In this document: piece by piece, positions 1 to 11,143 of the stretch
How the letters are laid out: each line of letters starts with the position of its first letter
Position numbering within the stretch: position 1 is the first letter of the stretch
Assembly: GCF_003073045.1 (NCBI RefSeq)
Contig: NC_037593.1
Coordinates: 13,400,735 to 13,464,734 of the forward strand
Length of the DNA: 64,000 bases
From: Pomacea canaliculata
Lineage: Eukaryota > Mollusca > Gastropoda > Architaenioglossa > Ampullariidae
Direction of reading: 5' to 3'
Notes under the pieces: generated by a model
Seen by the model: the letters and a program-made list of their open reading frames with translations, nothing else
Database searches by the model: none
Told to the model about the DNA's origin: nothing
Made by a program: the position numbers and the translations under genes

Positions 1-1895
1 AGATGAGCTAAGTTTGTGGAACCCTCTGTAAATAGCAAGGTTCGTGATGTATACATATATAGCTTCTTTGGGCGCGGGTTTTTTATATATATTTTTTAAT
101 GAATCGACCAATAATTTGACGTCTTTCACTTTATAGTTTCAGACTGAACAGCAGGTTATACTCTATTAGTAAGGTGACCAGACGTCCTGCTTTAGGCCTC
201 TCGCTTTCTGGCTTTCTGGCAAGTCCATCAAATGTCCCGGTTGTCTTTAAAAATCACTTTTTTCGGCGTTCTTTGACGGTGACGACATCATTATCGGCAC
301 GTGTCCCGCTTTCGCCCCCGAAACGTCTGGTCACCTTACTATTAGAAATGTATTATAAAATTCATCGACAATTAAAGCTTTCGAATTATGCTTTCGTTGC
401 AAGTTTTAGGTCTTAGAAATATTTTAACGTGTGAGCGAGTTCTATATCTTTGTTAAATAAATGCGCAAGGAAAAATAGGCGCACTTAATCTTACCTCTAA
501 GTCGTCTAAGATAATCTTCATAATCACAACAGAACCAAGTTATCCTGCTGAAGTATCTTTCAAACCAATCAAGGACGTGCAAGTTCCTGCTCCAATAAAA
601 TAGTTGCTAGTATCTAGTTTTAGTTGCATCGCATGTTAATGTCGATAATATTAATACTTGCTTTTATGACAAAAGAGTTGTTAAGTGATGATAAAGCAAA
701 CTTTATTATTATTATTATTATACACTGGGGAAAATAATTTACATTTTCAAGTGGCCCAGATCGAGAGGTCGTCTACTCTGGAGCACGTGGCTCTCGGCGG
801 CCCTGTATACAACTACAGGGAACTACATGTATTATAAAATGGCAGCAATCAAAAAATAAAATATACTTCTACATTAAATAATAGAGCATGATTGTATATA
901 ATTAAAAAAACAGATAAATTCGTTTAGAACCAAAACCACGTACTATTGGAGTTTTGACCTCTCAAGATATGCGCTTCCTGCACTTGTGCAGCCCTTTATA
1001 TAGGCTGTTTTGTTGTCTGATTGGCATTTTCTGTTGTTGCATTTATCCAAATCATAGTTCCCCATGTTTTATTATTTTCCCGTCGACCCACGTATTTACG
1101 GGGGTCATAGGGGCGCAGATCCCCCGCTCCCGCACATAACTGCATATTGCTCAGGCTCCTCCCCTAAATTTTAGCTCTTAATTATAGTAGTGTTGACCAT
1201 ATTAAACACAAAAGATGAAAAATACGCTACCTGATGAAAAAGAGTAATGATATATATATTTATGCATTTATTACTTACTAAACTAATAATTTTCTTTAGT
1301 CGTCTGCGATTTTCCACGGTAAATAACTGCAGAATTCAACAAAAAGTTCTACTGATGGCAAAAATCACGGTCGTGAAAACTGTAAATGCTGACTGTATTA
1401 TCTTCAAGTGTCTCTTTTTTAAAGCTATTGCTATCAATACCTGTGTGCACGTCTTAAAGTATATGAAAATAACACTTTTGATTCTTGTTGAAAACGAAGA
1501 TATATTGTAAACGTGTCACTTTTTGACGAGAGATTATAAATAACTGGACGTTGCCGTTTTATCGTTTACATGTGTATAAGAAGTTTCTAATGCAGTCGAA
1601 AAAAAAATCTTGTCTAATTGGGGAAATTTGTCTGCATTTTATTTGGTAAGGTAATAAAAAAAAAATAACACGAACGGTATTTTCTAAGATAAAAATTGAA
1701 AGCATGCGCATTGGTGCAGACGTCTGCGTGTAACAAGACCAAGCGCAGCCGACGTACGTTCTAGAAAGTCAAGGGAGTTTACTCTAAAACAATTTAAAAA
1801 AAACAAATCGCATCTTTTTGTTACCTGTTGATTCTTGTTTCGTGAAAACTGAACTGTACTTTCCAATCAACACTGAGCTCCCAAAGTATCGAAAC
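1..1895. other. Intergenic DNA upstream of the ASB-type gene
   Basis: AT-rich non-coding sequence. It contains the MITE at 170-338 and an (ATT)n microsatellite near 703-721. Short open frames here are brief, low in complexity and lack splice or family support. The last few hundred bases presumably hold the promoter of the downstream gene; no clear TATA box was assigned. Confidence 0.5.
170..338. mobile_element. Short MITE with inverted ends and 7-bp target duplication
   Basis: The ends are inverted: TAAGGTGACCAGACGT at the left, and its complement ending in GGTCACCTTA at the right. The element is flanked on both sides by CTATTAG (163-169 and 339-345), a direct 7-bp target duplication. It is 169 bp with no coding capacity, so non-autonomous. 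The 7-8 bp duplication fits hAT-like elements, but the superfamily is not proved. A single end of the same family (ACGTCTGGTCACCTTA) occurs near 9993-10010. Confidence 0.75.
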
Positions 1896-3122
1896 ATGAA
1901 CAAAAAAGACGGGACTGGCCATCACTTCTGCGAAAAATTGCCGATAAAGGAACGATTTCCATACACTGGAGAGAAAAGCGATGGATCTAGTTTTAGTACT
2001 ATCTATAATGGTGGGCTAAAACGGTCCCCGAAAGTGGAACTTTCAAGGAAGTTTTTACTAGATTTCGATTTACCTTCTAAACATGAATGGAGACCTTCCG
2101 AGACTCATAAGAAGATCGTAAGATTTTTCAAATGGGGAAAATCGATAGAAGCGAGACTTCGGTCGAAGATGGATACACCAAAGGGTTCCGAGTTTGTTTT
2201 GACTTGTTTTGCGAAGGATCTTTGTCACATTCACAAAAATGAAACGAGTTTGAAGAAAAACGCACACTGGTGTCATGACCACCACTATCTCTACGTTGCT
2301 CTTCGACTTTGCTTTGTGCTGAATATATCCATTAAAGCGATTGTGAGCGCACTTCTCCGTGAAATTTATCTGTGTGAAGGATCTTTGGATGCTATTTTTA
2401 GTATCATTCCCTCTACTAATAGTCATACGGACTTAACTGTAAACAGAAACAAGTTCACTGTTTATCCTGGTCGCCGAAAATATGAGAAGTCTGCATTTCA
2501 ATATTTCGTGAAAAGCATATGCCCCCTAGAGAAGGACACCAGAGAATATGAAGACAATGTCTTCATTCCAGACAACGTCCTGAACAAGCCATTGAACAAT
2601 CTCTCAGGCGACACCCCACTTCTAGCTGCAGTTATTCAGTGCAACCTTTCAATGGTACTTCTTCTGCTACGTCACGGTGCAAACCCATTTGTTTGCAAGT
2701 GGGGTGAGGTATTTTCACCATTGAAAATATGCCCGGTGAACTATGTTCTCAGAATGCTGAACATGATGATGTGGTTGCATGACCGCTCGGGGGTAAAAGT
2801 CAAGATGCAGATGGAGTTCTGCTATCTGTGCTTGTCCTTCTTTGCTCGTGCTGTCTATGCACTTGACATCCGGAAATCGAGCGGCAAAATAAGCACAACA
2901 ATCGTTCACGGGACGAAACATGTCCTTTTTGAAGTGCACCCGAAGCTAGCGCAGTTGCTGGATTTGGACAAGAAGTCTTGGTGTACCCCGCCGTTAACCC
3001 ATGTTTGCAGATACAACATTCGGTGTGCAATGCAAAAGGCAAGAAAACATAACCTGCCAGATGCCATCAAAAAACTTCCTGTCCCGCAAGTCATTCAGGA
3101 TTACTTGGACCTACTTTGTTAA
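1896..3122 (+). CDS. Ankyrin-repeat and SOCS-box (ASB-type) protein, single exon
   Basis: This encodes a 408-aa protein from the ATG at 1896 (A at -3) to the TAA at 3120-3122; the frame is open a little upstream without another ATG. Around residues 234-266 is a clear ankyrin repeat (GDTPLLAA, then LLLLRHGANPF). The C-terminus, about residues 361-408, is a SOCS box. PLTHVCRYNI fits the elongin-BC box consensus, and LPVPQVIQDYL fits the LPxP Cul5 box. Family knowledge: ASB proteins are substrate receptors of Cullin-5/elongin-BC ubiquitin ligases, with ankyrin repeats holding the substrate. The N-terminal 230 residues match nothing I recognise and may contain degenerate ankyrins. The orthologue number and substrate cannot be told. 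The gene has no introns, unlike its neighbours, and lies tail-to-tail with POLR1E. Confidence 0.85.
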   Translation: MNKKDGTGHHFCEKLPIKERFPYTGEKSDGSSFSTIYNGGLKRSPKVELSRKFLLDFDLPSKHEWRPSETHKKIVRFFKWGKSIEARLRSKMDTPKGSEFVLTCFAKDLCHIHKNETSLKKNAHWCHDHHYLYVALRLCFVLNISIKAIVSALLREIYLCEGSLDAIFSIIPSTNSHTDLTVNRNKFTVYPGRRKYEKSAFQYFVKSICPLEKDTREYEDNVFIPDNVLNKPLNNLSGDTPLLAAVIQCNLSMVLLLLRHGANPFVCKWGEVFSPLKICPVNYVLRMLNMMMWLHDRSGVKVKMQMEFCYLCLSFFARAVYALDIRKSSGKISTTIVHGTKHVLFEVHPKLAQLLDLDKKSWCTPPLTHVCRYNIRCAMQKARKHNLPDAIKKLPVPQVIQDYLDLLC

Positions 3123-4813
3123 CATTTTCGCTTAAGCATACTATCCTCAAAAGCAGGTCTGGTATTTATTTCAGCTTTTTTTTTTTTTAAAGGTGGGTAT
3201 GTGGGAGATGAATTATAATAAGTGACTAGATCATGGAATTTGCTTCTGATCAGAAAACTAGAAACTTTTGGAACTGTCTCCAGATCATTACAATACCGTA
3301 ATATTAAAAAAGTGCTGTACAGAATTTTGGGGTCATGACAATGATTAGTCGTCTGTCTTATTATGAAGAAAAAGCAGGATAGATTTTTTTTTTAAAGATC
3401 TAAGAATTGGTGTTTGCAACAACATCTGTGCATTTTCATAGTACTGAGATATCTAACATTGTATTGTTTTTATATCAAGTAAGAAGCATAAATTGAAGAG
3501 CAAGAATGAAGGTCAAAATAAGCTGTACATATTGTGATCAAAAGAGGAATTATTATAGGTGGATGTCCAGCATACTATATTTAATGCTGTCCATATATTT
3601 TTTATAACTACTTTCTAGTGTTATCCTTGGGCAACAAGAATGAAATCTTTTAAAATTTAAGGATAAATATCAAACTCAAAGCAGTATTAATATTTTTGCA
3701 TTTACCTTTATATTCATATTGTATATAATTTGTATTCTATTTATTTGTCTGTTGATTAGTCTATTTATTGCAACATTGAAACATTTCTTCTCCATAAACA
3801 ATAAAGATATCTAGAGTATGGCATTAATTTGTTTCAAGTTGAGATCTTCTTGATTAATCACTGACCTATTTAGGTTTTTCGACAATAAACAATCAACTAT
3901 AAAGACTAATGCTTGATTGTGACTGTGGCACAAAAGAAGGTACCATTGAACCATAGAATAAACTAAGTGGTTTATAAGTATTTGGGTTTCATAGAGACAT
4001 ACCCAATGATCTGATGAGTAATCATAATAAGGTTAAGGTGAAAAGCCTTAATGAAGGTTGACACGGCTTGAGACCAATGGTTTCTAATCAACTGAGTGAG
4101 AGATTCATCTAAAACATAATCTTAAAAAGAAACCTACTTACAATCTTTCACATCACAAAGCTGGCATCCAAAGAAATTCACCAGCTGGGGGGCTATCAAC
4201 AAATTGGCCAATGGCAAGAACTGGTTTGAAATTCAACATTTATTTGATCTGTGAGGAATCTGGGATATGAAATATAGTGAAGTTCTTTCTAGTTCTGATG
4301 ATTATAAGAAAATATTCACATGATATTTTAATCAGTAAGCTTGCAAAGGTAAAGACCATTTGAATGCTTCCATTCTGCAGCTACATAGTTCAGGACTGGA
4401 TAACTTGTTCACTACTTTTGTTCAACACTTTTCTTAGACTTAAAAATTCTCAGGATGATGGGAACCAAGTAAGCCCCATTTGTGTCAAAGAATCCTTTCT
4501 AGGTCCCATGCAACAATCTAATGATTAAAACTCTTGTTCAATCATTGGCAGATACATAATTTGCAAAGCTTGCCTGATGCTTCTGATATTGAGAAGGAGT
4601 CCAAAAACGTCTTAAATATTCTCTTTCAACAAAAAAAAGGTAAACTTTACTGATAACGGCAGTCACCAGTTGAAACAGCTGTCTTCAAATTGTCTGCCAA
4701 AGCTGCTGTTTATCCCATTTTAACAAACTGTTCATCACAGATTTTTTTAGGCTTTATCATGATCAAAAGATTCACTCAACAACAAACTGTTTGTGATGTG
4801 AATTGTTTTATCT
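3123..4813. other. Convergent intergenic interval: 3' ends of the ASB-type gene and POLR1E
   Basis: AT-rich sequence between two convergent genes, presumably holding both 3' untranslated regions. Around 4200-4700 the + strand carries broken, protein-like open stretches that may be a decayed transposon, but no family could be assigned. No other gene was seen. Confidence 0.4.
3800..3805 (+). promoter_or_regulatory. Candidate poly(A) signal of the ASB-type gene
   Basis: A canonical AATAAA lies about 680 bp after the stop codon in an AT-rich 3' region. No closer canonical hexamer on the + strand was noticed. Use is inferred. Confidence 0.4.
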
Positions 4814-7800
4814 TCATAGTCGTACTTTCTTGCTCTTTTTTGCCTCTGGAAAGACCAATGGGACAGTCAAGATGGCTGTAAAACTGCCAGAAGAGGCTTC
4901 CTTTTTGACTTTGCATCCTAATGATTTGACATGGGTTTGGAGCCTGAAAAAGAATTCATCACTAAAATCAGGAAGGGTTCATAAGTTAGAAAGGGAAACT
5001 CACATCTAACATCTAAGATATCATAGACACTTTAACAAAACACTGGTTGCATACTCTTGGAAAATCCCCATAAGAAAATGCTCATAAAATGTAAATAGAT
5101 TTAAATTTATATATGGTAAATGTATTCTGTTATTCAGTGCTAACATACACTAAAAATAACAAGATATATTGCACTTCACAGCGCACTTCATCGTGATCAT
5201 ATTCCAAATCATGAAACTGCCTAATTGAGGTTCTAAAGTTTTTATTTGATGAGCAACTTGATACTGTTATTTTCAAATGGTCATGCAACAATGCATACTT
5301 AAACATACTTGTTTGGTCCAATTTTGAGATCCACCTGAAGCAGCTCAAGATCGGTGGTAAAACGATCAAGAATAAGACACAACACCAAAATATGTGAAAG
5401 AAGCAAGTCTTTTAGGCGGGCAGGAAGACATCTGAAATTGAAAGATCAAAAAACAAAAAAACAACACATGAGATAATGAATGGCTGATATCCACTACTTT
5501 AACCTAAAGGGAGATAGTGATGAGATCTGTTAGGTATAAGAAGAATGATCTGCCAAACATCAAATCTGAAAAATGATGACAGACTGGTTCACTCATGTTT
5601 ATGGTCATTATGCTCTATTAGCTTGTATACTATCAGCCAAGGTGATAAGTCTGAGTGAAATTTTGAATCTGGAGTTTGACAGCATTTACACACAATCAAA
5701 TTGAGCAAAGAGCAGGACTGAGCACCATGTCAGCTGTTCCCATCTCCACAGCTACCATCAGGGTCAACGGACTGGACTGACCTGAAGGGTTATGTATCGG
5801 GGCATAAGACAACAAATGCATATTTGTGTGCGTGAATGGGTAAGTGGATAGGGGTTTGTTTGTTTATTGGTGTTTTATGCCATGCCAGCAACTAAGGCTA
5901 TATCATGGCAATAAAAAAGTTTTTATGTTTAAAAGTTTCAGGGTAAATTTTCTCCAGTTATTTAACTTAAAATCAGACCACGGTAATAAGTTAACTAGAT
6001 GTTAAAGAAACAAATATGGTGTAAAATGGGTGGTGGAGCCCAAAAAGGCCGCCAACAAAACAGAAATTACATAAGATATATTAGACTTAGATTTGGTGTA
6101 AAAGTCCTATTCTTTTTAAAAAACCAAAAATAGCTGCCGATGGGATGGACCTAAATAAAACATACAATGAATCCACTGTATAAAATTTTTGACGAATGGT
6201 CTGAAGCCCCGGACAGTTCATGAGAAAGTGTACTACGTCAAGATGTCCCCCACACCAGTGGCAACCTGGTGGTTGTTCCCCTCGCAAGAGGTATCTGGAT
6301 AGGGGTAAGTGACATGGAACGTGATATACACTATAAATAATGTTAAAATTACATGCAGTTTGATGTCTTTGGTAAATAAAGACGAGAAATTTTGTGGCAA
6401 AGCAGTCTAGACAAGGAATCTCTTACAGTGGGAAGTTGTCTCAAGAATCAAGATCAGACTGTTTAATAAGAACAAGTATTTAGGTGACCTTTCTGGTTGA
6501 GGAAGGGAGGATGGAAACATTAGTTTAATCAAGAAATATCAACTGCAATAAAATGAAAAGAAAAAGAAAAGTAGCTATAAGAAATAATCACAATAAATTA
6601 TAAATGTGAAGACCTTAAAAAAAATGCATCTACAGAGTTTAGTGAATAGACTGTGCAGACACAAACCAAACCAAAAAGGACAGAACCTTCTGCTTTTAGC
6701 TGTATCAGATTTGAAAGTGAAACGGTTGAGCATTAGATTTGTCACCAAGTCCGGCCAGTCTGCAGGAAGGGGATCTGATTAAACACAAAGAAAATGACAG
6801 CTCATATTACATGTCTTAGAGAGATTTCACAATGTTACCCATCATGCAGCTTAATACCATCATAAACAGAGCACGTTAAAAAATATAAAAATGACAACAA
6901 AAAACTAGATATTGGAAACGATGAAAACTTAGAACGCACCTTTCTTTTGCATTTGAGCTGCTTTCATTTGAAATAATGTCATCATAAACTGCAGGTACAT
7001 CAAACAACAAGCACTTTCCCAGCGAGCTGTTTCATTAAAGGGCAAATTGCTTAATCTTGAAAGAACTGATGAAAAATATCTGTTGAATAAAAAAAAAATG
7101 TTACAAGGCATCTTAAATATTTAAATGACTTGTTTACTATTAGTTCTTAGGCAACAATAATGGTCTGGAAAACAATTTTTATTCTTCAGATTAATGCAAT
7201 AAAACATGAAAAGTGTAATGAACTAATTTTTTTATTTAAATGTATCCCATGCAAATATGTACCTGCTGAAAGTAGCTTTGCTAGGTACGATAAAAATAAG
7301 AATTCTTTTGGGTAAACTTTTGCTCATATCTTCTTTTTATGGTTGATTTATGTGCTTCCTAGCACTGCCAGCTTCATATCCTCCAAAGGAATAAACTGAA
7401 GCTGGATGGCGTATTTTCACTTCAAAAGAAGATATAAATTTACCAGAAGTATTTTTTTTGATAAACTAATATGGAAACACCCATTGAAAGAATAATCTCC
7501 ATATAAAATTGTTTATCTGATTTTGAAAGTCTTGACAGTTTCACTTACGTGTTGTTTGTTTGCCATTCTGCAATGATCTGACTGTTACATTGGAAAAACA
7601 CTTGTGCAACATTCCTCAAGCTTTCCAGCTCTGCCTGTCCGATGACTAGAGCACATAATAATTTTAAAAAAGTGTTAAAAGCAGAAGTGTTGAGGCACTT
7701 TCTCTGCTTGTTAGAGCCATCTTAAAACTCCAATATTACAAAAGCAAGGCAGAGAAAGCAGTCCTCTTACCAGCGTCAAAACTAACATCAGAAATATTGT

Positions 7801-10800
7801 AATTGTACACATGCACAGACACATTTATTCATTTAAAATTAAAAATAATCTCTCATATATCAATTTTTTTAATTGCTGGACTAACATAGCACATAACAGG
7901 GATTGAATAACCTACTTTCCTTCCAAAGATAAACTCTACAATCTCCACCATGCACAAAAAAAGGTCAAAATCATGACATCAAGAACAACTGCAATATGCC
8001 TATGGTCTAACCTCTACCATTGGCTGTAGTCTTGATGATATAAATTTATTCAAGATGTCATGATTTCTTTTTAACCTCTTTTGAATAGTGATACTTGTTG
8101 GCTTGCATTCGGAGTAGAAGATGGTTTTCATAGTAAAAGAAATTGTATCGTTTACTAAAGAAATATAAAATATATTTAAAAAAGATAAAAAAATGCACAC
8201 TTAGTGCTCTCTGGTAGACCTTTTAGTCTTAAAGACTTACTATCATCAAGTTTGTAAACCTCAGCAGGTGTTCTTGCATCTATGTTGTATGGTGGAATGG
8301 CTGAAGTGGTCGCTGGTAAAGCTGATGAAGCTGCAAAAAATAACAAAACAAAATCAACATTAACTTTAAACTACTTATTAAGGACAAAAATGAAATGTAA
8401 GAAATATTTCACAAAATTAATGTTTAACATTGTTTTTCTTCTCACATCAAAATAGAAGTAGTTGGCTTGGAAGTGTTACAAAATGTAGAGCCATAGGTGA
8501 TATTTATATGTACGCAAAGATGCTGCCACCAAATACTCACAACTACTAAGCTCCTGGGCAGCCACCGCAGAGTCCACCACAGAAGAAATGGCACTCTTAA
8601 TAACACTGTCTTTCAAACGGATCTGCTGTCGCCTTACCAAAGCTTTTTTCTGCTTCCCACTTCCAAAAGATTCGGTGAGAAGGTCAGTCTAACAAAACAA
8701 TTACAGTCAATACATGAGACATGATGCATTATCAAGGCCCCATACTTAGCTCAGCTGTCTCATGGCACCAACAAGCAAAACCAGATGACAGCTAAAGCAG
8801 CATTCTTGCTGATGTCAATTGAAAATGAACTGTTTACACAGAAGAATGAGCGCGGACAGACAAGTACACAGATTCAATCTAATTAAGAACTAATAACTAA
8901 TGAACAGCTAGCTCAGCTGACTAAAAATGACAAGCAAAAAGTAACAATTTTTTTATTTGCTGCATCGAAGACTATCAAACTTTAGACAGGTCACTCAACA
9001 AACCACTCTCTCACACACAAACACACTCTCATATATATATATATTTATATCCCGACTGCCATCTGAAAGTAATTCAAGTGCATTAAACAAAGCATTATAT
9101 ATATTTAATATGAAATGAACAAGACAGAATCTACTAAATGTATAAAAATACCAGTTAACTTACCTTTTCTTGGTATGACATCGAAGATTTCAAAGACTGT
9201 TCAAGTATACTTGCTGCATGTACACAAGCATTCAAAACCACACATGCGGGCGCACACACACACACAAAGTCCATTAGTTTGTGAACAGTTATAAAACTAA
9301 AACACAATTTAATATTGTTCTTAAAGCCTGCTAAAAATAATAGGAAAATCAACTAATGTTTTTAATTGTTAGATAAAAACCAAGTGTTTATTGATGTTTA
9401 AACTCCACATTCGTAAGTAGTTAAATTCTTTTTTTGGTTAGCTTATTTACAAAAACTAACTGGACTGGACATATAATACCTTTACTGCCTCAAAACATAA
9501 CTCTCAAAACTTACCTTCTCTGACTGGCATCAAATGAAAGACTTCTGCAGAATAAAAACTCATTTCACCAGTCTCCTTATTTACTTCTGCCAGGTACAAA
9601 CTGGAATTGCTATAAAATAAAAGATAACTGCAAAATACTGTCCTGAGATACGTCCTTTCTCTTATATCCATATATGTCCATTAGCATGAAACAAACGAGT
9701 TGACAAAGAGTGGAAGTAAACAAGCAGCATTGTTCAGTTAGGCAATTTGATGATGATGATGATGTCTATTTGTAATGCGCAGGTATCCATTCAGAAGAAT
9801 GCTCATTGTGCAGCAAAAAACAAAAAAATAAAAAAAAAAAAGAAGAAAAAGATGAACAAATATATAAAACACAAGAAAAGTAAAAATAAAGACAGAAGTG
9901 TTGCTAGGTTGTTTAAGTCTGTCTTAAATAAACAGATGGGTCTTCAGTCTTTTTTGAAACGTGCATAAGCAAAGTGTAAGCATAACATAAGCAAACGTCT
10001 GGTCACCTTATTGTAACAGAACTGTCATAAAAAAAAAATATACTTACTCTGTGGCATCACATTCGGAATCAACGTTACCAAAATTTGAAGCCTTGTATGT
10101 CTGCCTCTGTGACTCTGCCATCTGAAACATCCAATAAATAATAGGAAAATACAGAAGTTTGTGAGATAAGTTTCTGTGTTATACAAATTTAAGAAATTTT
10201 GAGCATTGTCATCTAAAACTATAAATTTAACAGTTTGCTTGAGGAAATTCAAATTACCATGTTAAGCAAAAGTAAAAAAAAATGTTTATCTGCTCTAAAA
10301 AAAAATAAATAAAACTTACCACTATTTTCCTCTTCCTTCCTTTCAAAGTTTGTTTAGACTCTTCATAAACTGAAACCCGTAGCTGTTTTTTGCATGCTTC
10401 TGAAATGCTGCCATTGGCAAAACAAACTGAAACAAAGGGTAAATGGAACAAGCATATAACCATTTTACTAGTCCATGTCCTTTTTCCCTCTCTCTCTTAC
10501 TTACATCACTGTCATTAACATTCACTGAATCAGAACTCTTTGCAAAGGAACATTTTGGGAAGTAACAGTTTTCAGGAAATTTTGCTTAAAGAGTTGTTTA
10601 AGAAGATATGTCCCAAAAATATTGTGACAGAAGAGTTTTATGTGAACAAAAGATCATATTATAATATGTAATAATGCTGATAACACTTAACAATTTCTTC
10701 TCTTCACTCCAGAAAAATTTGACAGACAAGTTCTTCCTGATTTTTTCTGTCCTAGCAAACTAAATTAAACCTAACTAAAGCATGGTCTGGCACTTCTCTG

Positions 10801-11143
10801 ATTAACCTATAGATTTATTTTGTGGTTAAAGTTACTGCTATTTACCTTTTATAGTTTTGTTGACAAGTTTGGAAGAGATAAATTGGGCAAGCTTTATTTA
10901 GGAAAACTGATTAGGCTGATTAAATTAAGCTAGGACAAGGTTGGAATTAATCTTATAAAAATGATAAAAATACTGCTCGTTACTTAATTCATCAATTAAA
11001 TAAAAGATTATATCATATAAACAGATAACGTTCTGTGAGTGAGCGTGCCAATAATTACTAGAAAAAAATATTAAAAATCAGTACTTACCAAGAGGGGCAG
11101 TGACGCCAGTCACCTTTTGGACTGATAGTGTTTCTGAAGACAT
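4814..11143 (-). CDS. POLR1E: RNA polymerase I subunit RPA49 (PAF53), 12 coding exons
   Basis: This encodes the RPA49 subunit of Pol I, which with its partner subunit (RPA34/PAF49) forms a TFIIF/TFIIE-like subcomplex for rRNA transcription in the nucleolus. Coding exons in order: 11143-11089, 10426-10320, 10121-10048, 9609-9515, 9213-9164, 8688-8541, 8330-8241, 7645-7549, 7079-6940, 6774-6687, 5431-5309, 4943-4814. All have AG acceptors and GT donors, and they total 1197 nt in frame, ending in TGA: 398 aa, near the family's usual ~420. Family signatures: SNFGNVDSECDAT, then LYLAEVNKETGEM and VFHLMPVREG (N-terminal dimerisation part); ESFGSGKQKKAL; PYNIDARTPAEVYKLDD; and the C-terminal winged-helix region RLKDLLLSHILVLCLILDRF. 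The lysine-rich C-terminus KKSKKVRL is typical. Introns are short; intron 10 holds a LINE fragment. It is followed tail-to-tail by the ASB-type gene. Confidence 0.95.
5853..5915 (-). repeat. SINE tail fragment
   Basis: About 60 bp matching, in reverse orientation, the 3' part of the full SINE at 61052-61239: the GTTGCTGGCA block and the CATAAAACACCAAT terminus, followed by AAAC repeats on the SINE strand. It lies in POLR1E intron 10. The head is absent, so this is a 5'-truncated or decayed copy. Confidence 0.65.
6080..6440 (-). mobile_element. LINE 3' fragment (C-terminal zinc-knuckle region)
   Basis: On the - strand the open stretch 6290-6087 reads GCHWCGGHLDVVHFLMNCPG and ends with IFGFLKRIGLLHQI. 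This is the C-x2-C...H...C knuckle and closing helix found after the RNase H/RT region of Jockey/R1-type non-LTR retrotransposon ORF2. The homologous frame upstream, to about 6440, has several stops (for example near SNCM), so the copy is 5'-truncated and decayed. It sits in POLR1E intron 10 in the same orientation as the gene. Confidence 0.65.
9742..10010. repeat. Composite repeat patch in POLR1E intron 3
   Basis: This patch has a (GAT)n microsatellite, an A-rich run, a block with AAACAGATGGGTCTTCAGT that resembles a dispersed repeat seen in marine invertebrate genomes (from memory, not verified), and near 9993-10010 one terminal repeat of the MITE family at 170-338. It ends about 38 bp before exon 3 (10048). 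Confidence 0.4.

Noticed and set aside
2070-2426. 118-codon frame on the - strand
   Set aside because: Antisense to the ASB-type coding sequence, with no family resemblance.
3840-4700. Decayed transposase-like sequence
   Set aside because: Some broken open stretches look protein-like, but no motif, inverted ends or duplication could be shown.
9747-9968. 73-codon frame starting MMMMMM
   Set aside because: Translation of a GAT microsatellite and A-rich repeat within a POLR1E intron.
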